From contig JAACJO010000003.1 in NCBI GenBank assembly GCA_013368445.1, forward strand, positions 1,364,001 through 1,428,000: DNA of 64,000 nt. Direction: 5' to 3'. The first letter of the stretch is position 1; each line of letters starts with the position of its first letter. A program made the position numbers and the translations under genes. The notes below the pieces were generated by a model that saw nothing but the letters and a program-made list of their open reading frames with translations, was not told the DNA's origin and did no database searches. Below are positions 11,809 to 25,035 of this stretch, piece after piece. Source of the stretch: Leucocoprinus leucothites. Lineage: Eukaryota; Basidiomycota; Agaricomycetes; Agaricales; Agaricaceae.

Positions 11809-12538
11809 CTACTTGGTTCGCATGATGCGAAGTTTGTGAGGCTTGTAAACAAAGTTCTCGGCGTAGTTCTTGGGAGGAATCCTCTTGGTAGGTTCGGGTT
11901 GACTGCACCAAGATATCAGCATCAAGCTCGCCAGAAACCGTGGCCGAAGACTTACACAAAATAATCCCACCCTGGTCGGAGTGAGCCAAATGCCGCAATT
12001 AATCAAAGAGGAGAACATACCTTGTTTCTCGGCAAAATGAATGGCATCCTCCTTAGACCGGAATGAGAGGCGGGTGCCCTGCATGTAATCTGCACTATAA
12101 CACCCGTCCAACAAACCGTTCAAACAGTCATACTCTAATGGAACTCACGAGCTAGCATATCCCATCAAGGGGTTCTCCCACCGATTTCCACCTTGCAGGA
12201 TGTCAAAGTCGAGCCGCCAGCGTTCTGTCTTGCCTGCACCACTCTGCATTGTATTTCTTGTGGGTTGGTAGATGCGGACGGAACGATGTCGAAGCTCGTC
12301 TGGCAGTTTCATGAGCGTACCATACCGGTTGACCACGTTGTAGCTACGCACTTGGAGCACCACTAATCACATCTGCTACCAAAACCTCGCGAGCTGGTTC
12401 CGGAGCGACAATCTCCGATGATTCCTTGTTCGTTGTTGCAGGAGTTGAATTATTGGTCATGCCACGACTTCGCATTGTGGCGCATTGTAACGGCACCCGC
12501 TTGGAGGTGGCCTGTACACAGGCACGAAGGAGGGACAT
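11809..12538 (-). CDS. NDUFS4: NADH dehydrogenase (ubiquinone) Fe-S protein 4, complex I subunit
   Basis: An accessory subunit of mitochondrial complex I at the base of the NADH-binding arm. The N-terminal 25-30 residues are basic and free of acidic residues (MSLLRACVQATSKRVPLQ), as in a mitochondrial presequence. The conserved core follows: RHRSVRIYQPTRNTMQSG, WRLDFDILQGGNRWENPLMGYASS, ADYMQGTRLSFRSKEDAIHFAEKQG, then GWDYFVQPEPTKRIPPKNYAENF and the C-terminal KLRIMRTK. The GWDYFV part is encoded by a 16-nt micro-exon (11956-11971) between two introns; without it the reading frame would break. Length and motif order match the family. The next gene on the strand, AVO3, starts far upstream, so there is no operon-like arrangement. 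Confidence 0.95.
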
Positions 12539-12842
12539 GGATGAGGAATGTAGGGTTTAGGCTGGCTGGGCATGACCAAACCGAGGTGCTCAATGTTTGT
12601 ATATATTTGGCTATTCATCCTCTCCCTTTCAAGTCCACATTCCGCAACTGGAGAGAATTCGGATTTGACCACTCTTAACAAGGAAATTGCGAGCAATGAA
12701 AAATTTAGTCCTTGAAAATGTAGAAAAGTAAACTTGATGAAACAGGGTATACCACAATTGTACGGAGTTAACAGACTATCAGTATGGAAAGAAAAAAAGT
12801 ATCCACCAAATGAACACAATAATACCCAGAAAGCCCAAGAGT
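12539..12842. other. Intergenic region between NDUFS4 and AVO3
   Basis: This is the promoter side of NDUFS4 and the 3' flank of AVO3. Nothing else was recognised. Confidence 0.5.
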
Positions 12843-15800
12843 TCAAGCATCAAACCCGACAATCCTCTTCAAAGGTTTCAAAGCCAAGACAGGCCCCTGA
12901 TCTTTGGGAACAGGGTTTGAAGCATTTCCATCTAGCGGACCATCCTCATCTTCAGAGCTTTCGCTCTCAGACGGCCGCTTCGTCTTCGCCAGTCTCCCAA
13001 AGATACTCATTCGAGCTACCGTCGCGCTTGGTGGTTTATAAGAAGGATCGGCTTTGAGCTTCTCCGCACTCTTCTCCAACGCAAGCACTGATTGTGGGTC
13101 TAAATCCACATTAAACAAGTCCACGATATAACGCCGCACGGGCAAACGATATCGTTGTGTAGAGAGCATGTGCAAGGCGCGGTAGAACATATCTGAGGAG
13201 CTGAAAGCTTTGCGATATTCGGGACGAGATCTGATCCTAAAATTCATGGTGTAACCATATTGTAAACGAAAACACTCGAGGACGAATACATACTTTGCTA
13301 GCGTGCGTGAAGCCGCGTTCGCAATCACAGTGTTAGCCATGTTCTGCATCGCAGTCACGATCTCGATCTCATGATCCAGAACAGGTGGTATCAATCGAAC
13401 ATCCTTCTTTTCAGGAATGTATTGCTGCCAGGATGGTATCTCCAAAAGACCTTAGCACGAACAATCATTACACTTAGAGAAGATGAAACCAACCGTAATG
13501 AATTTTTCGAGATCAGCAGGCAAGCAAACACCTGTAGGAGTTCCAAGTGGTGACAACGTTGACAGCCAATTGTAGTCCTCCAAAATCTCAGCTCCCTGAG
13601 TCGTGGACGAAATAAGGCCTAGCACGAAGAAACACGTCCTACGCAGCAAAGGTCAGATCAAAATTCAAAAATTTCTGAAAAATTTGCTCACCCTCGAACA
13701 GAAGGAATTGGCGACTGTTCAGCGATCTGCAAAATGACGGGTATAATCTCCTCTTCCTCAAGAAATGGTAGCCCTCCTTCGGTCGCTCCGACGTTACCCT
13801 GTTGTCTGTTCTTTGATCACACTCATGGTAAGTTTACTAAAGGACTCACGACAGCCCAGAGGATACTCTTCAGCTTCATGATGAGCTCCATATCCTCCGA
13901 TTCAAGACTATGCTGACGAATGGTCTGTGAAAACTCCTTGAAATGACCCTTCTCTTGTAAGATCTGACAACCGAAATCTGTTTTAGCCATCTCGCCGTAG
14001 AAATGCCGTGGCATAGCTCCAACGGATGCCCTGTGTAATATAAGTGGCAAACAGGGCTCGAAGTTGATTTAACTTACAGTAGGTCTTCCTCGTCCTCCGC
14101 AACGAGAGCCGTATTGAACAATTTTGCGAGGAAAATCTCGATATCGACTACATACACCAGATTCCGTTCCTAAGAGCCGCCTGCAGCCTTAGTAAAATCG
14201 AAGGCTAAGCAATCTGTGAAGCACGCACGTGGAACCATGTTTCCATCTCCCGATCAATGTGCCCAGCCTCAAATAGGTACCTAAAGCCCATCGACGTCGA
14301 CATGAACCTGGGGAAGGGCGATATTAGGTACTTTCTCCCAACCTCTCTTACGAGAGAACGACATACTTCATCAACAGAGCATCGCCGATCTCCCCGAGAT
14401 GACTCATCGCAGGCTGCAATTCCACTACCATCTGCAAGAACTCCTTGGACTCGCATACTTCCTCCAGAAGTTGAACAGCGACTTCGGTGATCTCGGGTAA
14501 TGGATCGTAGAGTTGCGTGAGCAAGAGTCGCATCGTCCACGCGTTGGCAGTTATAGCACCATGAATGAGTGTGCCCAGGTGTTCCGTTGCATATAGCCGG
14601 ATGTGCTAGATAGTGTCGTGGCATGAACAGACAAGAATGGAGGGCACGCTTTGGAAACTACCTTATAGGAGGATGTCAATGCCTTTGACAAGATGATACG
14701 AGAATGGCCATCACTGTTCCCTCTCATCAGTAATAATTCTCCCTAGCTAGCCATTGAGACTCACATGCTGTAGTCCAGGTTTTCGATAATCCCCTTAATC
14801 AAATCCTCTCTACTTCGCAGTTCATTGAGATGATAGAACGCAGTGAAGACTTTGAATTTCTCCAACAGCCTAGACCCATGTCACAACTTCGTTCTCGAGA
14901 CCTTGAAGACGTAAGCAAGGACTTACTCAATACCTTTCTCGTATTTACTCAAAGTTCCCAAAAACTCAAAGTATCCATAGGTCAACGTATCCGTAACGCG
15001 CTTTTTTGAGAATATTGGATCAGAGTCTGGCGGGCCATTGAACTGATTGAAATTCAGAGAAGAACAAAACTGGACGGAATGGACGGACGTACAGGATCTA
15101 GCTGTGCAAACCCTCGCACAATCTGACTCAGCAGTTGATCCTCACTACCCAGGTATCGCACTCCCTCACTCCCAGACATCAACGTCGTCAACAATGAACA
15201 ACCCAGTTTCACCCATTTTACCGTATCCTACAAATCATCCACCACCGTCAATACCACGGCCATCTAACGAAACCAGAAGGATAAACGTACCCTATTCTTC
15301 CTGATGTCTGAAAACCGATGACTAAATGGCGAATAAAACGCCATCAACCTTCGTATAAATCGAGCTTTAATAACCTCCTCCAGCCGCTTTTGGTTATACA
15401 TCAAGCCATCCACGACATCTTGTAATGCTTCGTAATTCCATTTTGTAAAATCTTTTGTTTGCATTACCTATTTTCTCTCATCATGAGATCACAAAAAGGA
15501 GCATGGTGACGAGAAAACATACCTGCGTTTCAATAACGGTAGCTTGGAATGTCCGATCATCCATCTGCATGCTTATTTTTGCTCTGACCTGCTCTACATG
15601 CCGCTGGTTTCTCCTCATTGGGTCTTCTACAGAATTCGCACTGTTCGACATCACGGTCAACGCCCAGCAAACGATTGTATAACGATCTGGCGCACCGCGG
15701 TCGATTATTCTTCAGAGCAGTAGCATGGTCCAGCCTCGTCCTATTCCGGTTGAAACTTTCAATGGCCGACAGAGCAGACGTCCCAGCAATCCGGTGTTCT

Positions 15801-18317
15801 CCATCTTGGTAATCAGTGGCCATTGCGAACACTTCCGGTATTGCCTAGCACGACCCCGAACCGCACTCTCATAAGCCTGGTTGTACAGGAGAGAGAATGG
15901 GGAAGAAGGCGCACCTGAATACTGGCAGCGGCAGTCATTGGCAATACCCTATTTGCAAGGGCAAGAACCTCAGCGAGGAGAAGTGTCGCTTTCCGTGAAA
16001 GACTTGAGCCAATGTACGTCTCTTCGAGTAGACAGGTGAGAGCCTGAAACAACGGTATCCGATTGTCATTCTTATAGTTAAATACTGTGGACATACCTCG
16101 CAAAGACCAGCTTTCGTCAGCACCATAACTAGAAGCGCGAGGAATTGATCAGTGAGTTTGACCAATTGATGTGGGCGTTCTTGTGGTTCCTGGCCCTGTG
16201 GCTTCTTAACATGATCTTCCCGGGATTTCCGATACACTACAACCCTAAATTAGGCTAGTCAATTGGCTAGAGGAGGTTTACCTACTGGTCAGCCTCCGAC
16301 CAGCTATAAAAGTCTGGTACCAATCAAATGTTTTGATATTAAGCAGTTCAAAGAACATGTCCAAAATAATTTCCTGGATTGCAGGTTGAGACTGTAGGCT
16401 GCCGAAAGAAGGGCTGAGAGACAAACACGTGTTTCGAGGGAAGGTATTCGGAGTGTATCAACGGCGGAGCGTATGGCTTGCATGTCATTAAATGCCAGAT
16501 ACATCAACCCTATATTTTATTAGTCCAAACCCTAAACCCTACAGACGACCAGTGAACATACCGCTCCAAGACCGTAACATCAACTGTATTACTTTCGAAC
16601 AAGCCCGCATTCGTTCAGCATGTTCGGGACCCTTCCCATACGCGTCTGTAATAATTGACAGTGCAATCTCGAGATCGCAGCCAACTCTCAGATATGCCCT
16701 CGTCCTGGGACAGTCTGCAACCTGTAGAAATGCAGCTGCAATCATAGGGGTCAACTCTGCCGGACCATCTCCCAGAACTTGTAACAAGAATCGAAAGCCG
16801 CCGGTACGCGTCAACGACTCAATATCAATGAGCACTGCATCAATAACCCCTTTAGATGCTGATTACGCTGAAGAAAAGGATTGCTCTTACATATCTCGGC
16901 CAAAGTTTCAATACATATTGGCCTGAAGGGATCATCTAAGTGTTCTGCAACAGCAATCACAGAACGCAAGACCACATCCGATATAGGCACGACTGCAACA
17001 GCGCTGGAACCGAATGAGTCCCGGTGTGTTGTTCCGACTTCGATTATTGTACGGACGAGCTTGATGGCTTGCTCCTTCTCGATAGCGTATTTAACATCTC
17101 GGTTTAACGACCTATTGGTGTTTCATGGAAATAAGCAAGGAATCAAAACATGACAAAGAATAAAAAGAGCACAGAGACTCACTTGAGGATGTACCAATCA
17201 AGCGCCGTGCCCAAACGCTGAACTGACTCCGCTTCTACCAAGGCATGTCTGATCAATCGGTATGCAGCAGCTCTACATGATTTAGAGCATTTGTCTGTTA
17301 AACACGGTAGAATCCTGTACAACCACGGCATCCACACAACCATAAATGAAGTGAGCATACGTCATAGCAGGGACAAACAAGAGGATCAAACGTACGATTT
17401 CAAAACATCCGAAATTTTGAGCTCATAGCGGACTCTGAGATTGCGCTGAAGTATTTCAATTATACGATTCATAATCTCGACGCGGTGCCTGTCGATCTCC
17501 AGAAACTCGGCCGCCATGAGATCATTTGATGGCGTGGACGTGCTGGCAGTGATAGAGGATTGATGTGTCCGGGAACGGGTGAGGAGGTCGAGTTCGACAA
17601 AGAATTTGTGTGCACGTTGGAGAGCGGTCCTGAAGTCTTCGACGGCTTTTATAACAAGGTAGAATGAAGTAGAGTGAGGGAAGGTCTGGGGAAGGTAAAT
17701 AAAGACTAAAGCCTTACTGCGGTCTTCAACAGGTCGTCCGTTACCCATATCGAGACTTCGTTGTGCGGCTTGCCGCTGTCGTACCGCCGTTTCTTCCGTC
17801 CTGTGTTTCTCTCGAGCTGCCGTATCATCCGCCAGTTGTCTGTCTCGTACTGATTCATCTATAATGGAAAGCTACGGTCAACTAGTTATAGGTACGTGGT
17901 AAGGTGGACGCACACATCCTGATGAGCTGATTAATACTGTCGATATTTGTGCGCGCTGCGGCCATCTCAGCTTCCACTTTCTTTCTCAAAGGTGCCTGCA
18001 TTGGTGGTCAAGGGGGTCATATATTCCCTGTGATGAATAACACGATAAACACTCACAGCGTCGCTAATCTTCAAAAAGCTGTCTGCTCCCTCCAAGATTC
18101 GGTATTCACGAAGCAACCGGCCCTCGAGTTTCTCAATCTACAATTTCTCATGAGCGCCAAAGCAAGTATATGAGTCTGATTCAAAGAGGACCTCTTCCGA
18201 AGGATCAGTATCTGTGTCGAAAACAAAGTCATTGCCATTCGTTTGTAGCGGATTAGACCCCACGAGCGTAGGGGATAAAAGCGACGGCTGAGACGGAAAA
18301 GCAAGTTGTGCAGGCAT
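12843..18317 (-). CDS. AVO3: TORC2 subunit AVO3/RICTOR (Ste20/Tsc11 homologue)
   Basis: A scaffold subunit of TOR complex 2, which controls actin, lipid and AGC-kinase signalling at the plasma membrane. The start at 18317 gives MPAQLAFPSQPSLLSPTLVG, followed by an acidic stretch and a coiled HR1/REM-1-like segment (IEKLEGRLLREYRILEGADSFLKI). The RICTOR_N armadillo region covers about 17.7-15.3 kb (VRYELKISDVLKSYV, IQLMLRSWSGMFTGRL, CSKVIQL). The middle domain reads up to 14.2 kb. The RICTOR_V signature is clear near the end: MPRHFYGEMAKTDFGCQIL, LKSILWAV, and RTCFFVLGLISSTTQGAEIL. The tail is acidic and Ser-rich (SESESSEDEDG). Roughly 1,450 residues with many short introns; boundaries in the middle are approximate, but one continuous gene is the only sensible reading. 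Confidence 0.9.
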
Positions 18318-19426
18318 GCCAAAAGGAGGCCAAGGAAAAGGAAAGGAATGGTTTTGCCTTTCAGCGTTCTGACGCGTCGAGTCGGAAAGGACGGCAACGG
18401 AGGATAGGTAGCAGTGCAGCGATTAATGACCGGGATCGATTTCCGGCTCAATGCCAAGTGGCGTCACATGATCGGACGCGAAGTGTCATACTATGTAATA
18501 ACTTACACTGTGCTATCGTCACTCCACATAGTCATTTTTTAGACTCTAAAGCTCATCTATCTTCCATCTCCACCGAGAGCAGAGGAAAGTACAACACTTT
18601 TCTCTGTTACAGAATATTTCCAACGATTCTCTTGCGGCATTAATCAAATTTCGCCAACATTCAATATTTCAACTTTCGTCAGTTCTTCAGACTTCAGGAT
18701 ACTTCTTCCATCGTCATCTTCCCTCTTCGTCTGTTACCTCTCCGGACCTTTGATGAGATGCAGAAATGGAATCTCTACGTTCGCTCGCCCCTCGTTTTGG
18801 ACACCGCCTCCCGTCTGAAGCATTAAGTGCATACTTAAATCACGACGGCTACTTTCGTCTTCAGCAAGACGGAAATATATAGTGTAGAACATTGGCGCCT
18901 ATCTCTCCGTCTCTTCCAGAGGCTATGTCTGCCGATTGTGGTTTCGGCCAACTCGACGATCTTGGAAAAGTCCACCGAGCTGGGCTTCTTTACAAACGTG
19001 TCGTGCGTGGCTAACGAGAGTTCGACAATGAGCTTGCAATCCGGCGTACTTGTTAATGGAAAATGTTATGTTATCTGAACGCAAGACTTGTTCACTCTCA
19101 CTAACTCAATGTTTGGTGGAAGAGGGGAGAGTGTCGCTATGTAATATGCTCTCCAGATCGAAAATTTCCCCCACGATGCTATCCAGATACACGCAAGGGC
19201 CTGAGGACTAATCCCGACCCTGGCCTATTGTCAACTCGCAATCAACCCCCCAATTATATTACTACCAACCCCTTTAGCTCTGGCCTGAGGATCTCGCCAA
19301 ATTCAGCTCAGACAACTTATCTTCGAGTCTTTTGAGATGGAGCATCCCTCAAAACGCCCCGTTGCCTCTGGCAGCATCGTTGGTGACCTTGGAGACTCAG
19401 TACGAGCTCACCAGGTTCATATGCAA
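18318..19426. other. Gene-poor region upstream of AVO3
   Basis: This stretch contains the AVO3 5' flank and short interrupted open frames. No intact gene, repeat family or RNA gene could be supported. Some of it may be further debris of the NACHT-like fragment to the right. Confidence 0.4.
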
Positions 19427-19660
19427 TCGACTATCGCCTAGAGTGGTACTTGAAGTCTATTTTAGCGACATTCACAAACTAAGTTCATCAGCTCAAGTCA
19501 AACTGGCCGCCCGAGGAACACGTCCGTCGCATCGCCACTACTGCAACAGGACACCTGGGGTTTGTTGCGGGAAAGGAGTACGGTGACCCTCAAAGCCAGC
19601 TTGAAACATGTATTCGCTTTGTGGATGGTAGCGGCATAGTATCGGTGCGATCAATTCTCT
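19427..19660 (+). pseudogene. Decayed NACHT/NLR-type NTPase fragment
   Basis: One frame, with an internal stop, reads WYLKSILATF...HQLKSNWPPEEHVRRIATTA, then TGHLGFVA and GDPQSQLETCIRFVDGSGI. The pattern WPPEEHVRRIA...GHLxFVA...DPxxQLxxCxRFVDG is what follows the NACHT domain in the large NLR-like families of mushrooms (recalled from the family, not searched). No P-loop, no start and no continuous frame were found nearby, and the usual segment between FVA and the DP motif is shortened. It looks like a relic, not a working gene. Confidence 0.5.
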
Positions 19661-20436
19661 TCATGGGCCCGTTCCTTTCATAACCAGATCTTGTCTAGTT
19701 TCCCAAGAGAAGCCCTGTAAACCACTCCAACTTGAAATATTCTTTCCCTTGTCTTGCTGTACCCCTAACTACGATTGTCCAGGCCAACCTCAAGCGAAAC
19801 CCCTACTCCCAGTAAAACCTCTATCTACTGATCACTATAAAAACTACACACTGCTCTTTCCACCCTGTTTGTATCGGAGGCGCACTAGGCCGGTATTCAC
19901 GTATATCGTACTACATTTAAAAATGACTTACCACTCGTAAACCCTAAAGACTCGATCACTTGACATTTCACTAGCACTCCTTGCATGAGTACGACAGAAC
20001 CAGCTCTTCCGCTTAGTGGGGTACCAAGGATGGTGCTAGTTTTACTACACTTCTATATATTTCCAGTACAGTCCTGCCCAGAATTGTATCATCGCAACTC
20101 CCGAAGACGATCCTGAGAAACCCTGCGACACACTGCTGTTCAACTAATTCTGAGTGAAATCATCACATACTCCTCTCTCAGAGCCCTTTATCTTGACCCA
20201 ACAAAGCTACAGCTGAAGTGAGCCAAGCACAAAATGTATACCTATGGAAAGATAGAGTAGTAGTGCATTGTTACTTTAGATATTTGCCCCTGTAGGTCCA
20301 GTATCCCATAATGGAAATTCTGCCTCGGATGATCCCGATCAACTATACAATTAAGGTTCAAGCCACACAACTGATGAGAGGAACAGTCCCTCGAAAGCGG
20401 TTTCGAGAACGGGCTCGATAACCTCAAGACTTCAAG
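19661..20436. other. Gene-poor stretch and 5' flank of RPL17
   Basis: No coding region with support was found. The right part must contain the RPL17 promoter and 5' UTR, but no distinct motif stands out. Confidence 0.4.
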
Positions 20437-21301
20437 ATGGGTAAGTGCTGCTTGCCCGTTGACCGATTAACAGTATGACTTATTGTATTTCAACTTGCAG
20501 TTCGTTACGCTGCAGCTGCGCTCGCGACCAACCCCGAAAAAAGTGCGTCTCGCAACGATGTTCAGAAAGAAAGAGAGAAGGGAACTGATCACGTTTCGGA
20601 TTCATAGCCTCCAAGGCGCACGGAGAGTATCTGCGCACTCACTTCAAGAACATGCGTGAGGTTGCGGCCTCCCTTACCGGTAAAGAACTTGTCTGTTCAA
20701 CCAGTGCAGCGGGTTTAGCTGATAGTTTGGGTTTGATCAGGCATGAAACTTGTCAAGGCGTACACATACCTTTCGGACGTCAAGGACCACCAGCGTGTTA
20801 TTCCCTTCAGGCGGTTCGCAGGTGGTGTTGGACGAACAGGGCAGGCCAAGGAGTTCAAGGCTACACAAGGTGCGCTAAGATTGGATCTGACGGGAATTTA
20901 CTCTCATTCGTGTTAGGTCGCTGGCCCGAAAAATCGATCAAGTTTATTACTCGTTTGTTGAAGAACGCCGAGTCCAATGCCGATGCAAAGAACATCGAAG
21001 TTGAGGATCTCATAATCAAAAACATTGTTGTCCAACAGGCTCCCGTGCGTAGACTTAAACGGACAGAACATATAGATGTACGATATACTGATATACTGTT
21101 CTCTAGAAAACTCGCCGCCGAACGTACCGTGCACACGGTCGCATCAACCCATATCAGGGCCACCCCTGCCATGTAGAGGTGATTCTTGCTGCGTCAGATA
21201 GCGAGGTGGAAAAGGCAACGGACAAGGCAGTGTCGCCTCTGAGTGGACTGAACCGGAGACAGGTTGCTGCTCGCCGGAGGATTGAGGCTGGGCGTGCATG
21301 A
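20437..21301 (+). CDS. RPL17: 60S ribosomal protein L17 (uL22)
   Basis: A large-subunit ribosomal protein lining the polypeptide exit tunnel. The first coding exon is only ATG-G (20437-20440), then an intron to 20500, a layout common in ribosomal protein genes. Joined exons read [114 protein letters not shown], then [29 protein letters not shown] and a basic C-terminus ([16 protein letters not shown]). Every family landmark is present in order and all junctions keep frame. Five introns. The RSP5 start codon lies 162 bp downstream on the same strand. Confidence 0.97.
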
Positions 21302-21463
21302 GTAACTGAGCTACAAGTTACAACTGTAGTAGGATTATGGATATGTCATGCGCTTTTATGCACGAAATCTATTTTTGTTGGACACAGCATTTGAGCGTGG
21401 GAATGTAGCCTGGGCTTGAGGCAGCATGCGCAGCGGATCGCACATTGTCCCGACAAGCAGAGG

Positions 21464-24322
21464 ATGGCCAGCAGCAGGTGAGTGACTGAGTCGGTCCCTC
21501 AAGGCCCTGCTGACAACCAAGCACAGTGACCCAGAACATCCCCTCAAACTCACCCGTACGTCTTTTCTCTTTCTTAATCAGCTAAGCCTCACCACTCCCC
21601 AGTCACCGGCGCAACCGGCCTCGCCAAGCGCGAGCTGCTCAGTCTTCCAGATCCCTTTGCTATCGTTGTAGTTGACGGCGAGCAGGCATGTTCTACCTCC
21701 ATCCTCCGCAGGACACTCAGCCCTCCTTGGAATGAGTCTTTTGAGTTGTAAGCTCCACTTTCTTGCTCTCTCCTCCCCGTGACCGAACCAACCCCTCGTA
21801 TCAGCAAAGTTCGCGCATCTTCCATGATCGCCATTCAAGTCTTTGATCATAAGAAGTATAGGAAGCGAGACCAGGGTGTGTTGCCTGTTACATCTAGCCC
21901 ATTGTTGCTCAATCTCTGAGCCCCTTAGGTTTCCTTGGCGTCATCAACATCCCTGCCTCAGAGGCCATCGCGCTTGCTCATCAGAACGGTGTGTTTTAGT
22001 GATCGTAGTATTGGCTAGGGCTGATTGTCGTTGCAGCCGTTGTTACTAGAGACTTGACTATGTCCAGTAATAATCTTCCCGTCTTTGGCAAACTTACCTT
22101 CAGCTTTACTCTCCCTCATCCAATGCCTTCCGCTGCTCCTCCTGTCGCCGATCATACCTCATACCAGAACCAGAGCAGTTATCCTTCTCACCAGCCTCAA
22201 AACAGCTCTACCTTTTTGCGCCCTACCTCTACTCCTACCGCACAGCATCCTCAGCCTCATTCACCTGATACAGCCTTCCCACAGCCTAGCCTATCTACGC
22301 CTTCCCTCCATCCGTCTACCAGTCACGCAAACCTTTCTGCACCCAACAACCGTCCTCCTCCGTCCATGGATGCTCAGCGGAACTCATCCGCCTCCACCCC
22401 CGTCTCGGGACGTATGAACGATGACGAAAATGGAAACCCTCTACCGCCTGGCTGGGAGCGTCGTTTTGACCCACAAGGTAGAACATATTTCGTCGATCAT
22501 AATACACGATCGACGACCTGGCATCGTCCTCCCATTCAGGGGCAGAATTCACCTGCTCGGCCCGTATCTCAGCCATCGGCGCCTCCTCCAGGTCGTGCAG
22601 CGACTGTAATAGCTAATACCACTCCAAGCCCTGCTGCTGCCACCAGTCCCACGCAACATCCACCTGGTGCTTATTCTGATATTCCCTTGCCGCTGGGATG
22701 GGAAGAACGTCGAACGCCCGAAGGGCGCCCATATTTTGTGGACCACCACACGCGAACAACAACGTGGACTGATCCACGTCGGGCGCAGCAACAGCCGCCT
22801 GTTCCAATACCACGGCCGCAGGTCAATAACAACCTTGGGCCACTCCCATCAGGATGGGAAATGCGCCTCACGTCAACGGGCCGAGTGTATTTTGTCGACC
22901 ATAATACGAGGACGACATCATGGGATGATCCCCGATTGCCGACAAATGTGGATGACAACGCGCCGCAGTATAAACGTGATTATCGACGCAAGGTGGTCTA
23001 TTTCAGGAGTCAGCCAAAGATGAGGGTGTTGCCTGGCAAATGCGACTTGAAGGTGAGGAGGAATAATATTTTGGAGGATAGTTATGGGGCGGTGATGGCG
23101 CACACGGGAGAGGATCTAAAGAAGAGGTTGATGGTGAACTTTGACAACGAGGATGGCTTGGATTATGGTGGTGTTTCTAGGTATGTTCTGGCGGTACTCT
23201 GATGCATAAGTGGATTCTGACTGCTCTTATAGGGAATGGTTCTTCCTACTATCCCATGAAATCTTCAACCCCAGCTATGGTCTATTCGAGTACTCGACAC
23301 ACGACAACTACACGTTACAGATAAATCATGCATCTGGAATTAACCCCGATCATCTTAGTTACTTCAAGTTTATCGGACGAGCTGTCGGTCTGGCGATATT
23401 CCATCGGCGGTTCCTCGATGCGTATTTCGTGCCGAGTCTGTACAAGATGATACTAGGGAAGCATGTGTCGATGGCTGACCTTGAAGCGGTTGATGCGGAC
23501 CTACACCGCTCGTTACAGTGGATGCTGTGCGTTTCGCATTTAAATTGTGATATCAGACATATGCTTACCCTCCATAACATCTCAGGGACAACGACATCAC
23601 AGACGTCCTGGAAGAAACATTTACGCAAACAGAAGAGCGATTTGGTGAACTTATAACAGTCGAGCTTAAACCAGGTGGAGAGCAGATGGAGGTGACAGAG
23701 GAGAACAAGAAGGAATACGTGGATTTGGTGGTGGAGTATAGGATTTCGAAGCGGGTGAAAGAGCAGTTTGGGGCGTTTATGGAGGGATTGTTGGAGTTGA
23801 TACCAAAGGATCTGATTACCGTGTTTGATGAGCGGGAACTGGAACTGTTGATTGGTGGCATGTCCGAAATTGATATGTACGTCCTACCCCTCCTTCCCCA
23901 TCACCGAACACTCACTCTTTATCATAGGGATGACTGGACGAAATTCACTGACTACCGAGGTTACGAGAAAACTGACCAAGTCATTGAATGGTTCTGGCAA
24001 TGCATCCGGTCCTGGCCACCCGAGCGTAAAGCACGTCTCTTACAATTCACAACTGGAACTTCGAGGGTACCTGTCAATGGGTTCAAGGATTTGCAAGGGT
24101 CGGATGGGCCGAGACGATTTACGATTGAGAAGAGCGGGGATCCGAGTGGCCTACCGAGGAGTCATACGTGCTTTAATCGGTTGGATTTGCCTCCCTATCC
24201 AGATTATGAGAGTTTGGAGAGTAAATTGTTGTTTGCTATTGAGTGAGTGATGGTTTTCTTGTATTTTTTGGGTGGTGTTAATGGTTTTCTACAGGGAAAC
24301 GGAAGGATTTGGGCAGGAATAG
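21464..24322 (+). CDS. RSP5: HECT E3 ubiquitin ligase, C2-WW3-HECT (Rsp5/Nedd4 type)
   Basis: A ubiquitin ligase that sorts membrane proteins and regulates transcription factors through PY-motif binding. The start at 21464 gives [20 protein letters not shown], directly opening the C2 domain ([36 protein letters not shown]). A Pro/Ser-rich linker follows. Three WW domains lie at about 22.44, 22.68 and 22.84 kb ([54 protein letters not shown]). The HECT domain runs from 23.0 kb to the end: [46 protein letters not shown], and the catalytic Cys in [13 protein letters not shown] (TGC at 24169-24171). The last exon ends in EETEGFGQE, the usual terminal glutamate-rich tail. Complete and of normal architecture. 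Confidence 0.97.
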
Positions 24323-25035
24323 AATCCCGTCGAGGACATTTTGCTGTTTGTGATTTCTTCGCTTTGCTTTAGTCGACCCCTCTCTCCTGGCTCTCAGCTC
24401 GCGGATACTCACGTTTCTCGAATTTTTTCCACTGTTAGTACCCCTACATCGCTTTTCTACCTCTTTCCGCCCCCGTGCCTCGTTCCTTTGATAACGACCG
24501 ACGATAAGTTCCTTTTCACTGTGTACATACTCCTCACTATTTTGTTACTTTGATTCATCCTACTCCTCATCATTTTCCCCCTGTTATCCCTTTGATTTTT
24601 TTCTCTCTTTGTGTTCATCTGACATACAGTGTGTGTTGATTGGTTGATTGATTGATTTTGTATTGATTTTACTTAGTGTTGCTCTTTTGTCAATTTAGGA
24701 AGTGTATCATTTGCTTTTTTAATTTTCCTTTTTGTTTGTGGTGTGTGGTATATGAGGTATGTATAGAGTATAGAGTGCCTAGACGGATGGTGTGAGTTCT
24801 ATACGGCAAGCTAGGTGGGGGTGTTCTTCCTGCTTCGCAGAAGTCTTGCGGTATTGAGTGCAAGCGACGTTGGCATGGGGTACCACGACGTGGATGTTCC
24901 CCGACCATTTCCAATCTCAAAGTAATGCCCATACGCGGCGTTCAACGTTTCTTGCAGGGCGTCAGCTTAACTAGGACGGTGGTGGGCTTGCCTGGTTCTA
25001 AGAGTCATTTCGTAATTGTGATGGTTTTGCATATA
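24323..25035. other. Long T-rich 3' intergenic region between convergent RSP5 and MRM2
   Basis: The left half is strongly T-rich, with a short TTGATTGG/TTGATTGA repeat run near 24634-24665. It probably holds the RSP5 3' UTR. No gene was recognised. Confidence 0.5.

Noticed and set aside
24634..24665. TTGATTGG/TTGATTGA run as a possible CRISPR-like or telomeric repeat
   Set aside because: A few imperfect units without spacers in a T-rich 3' UTR; simple low-complexity sequence.
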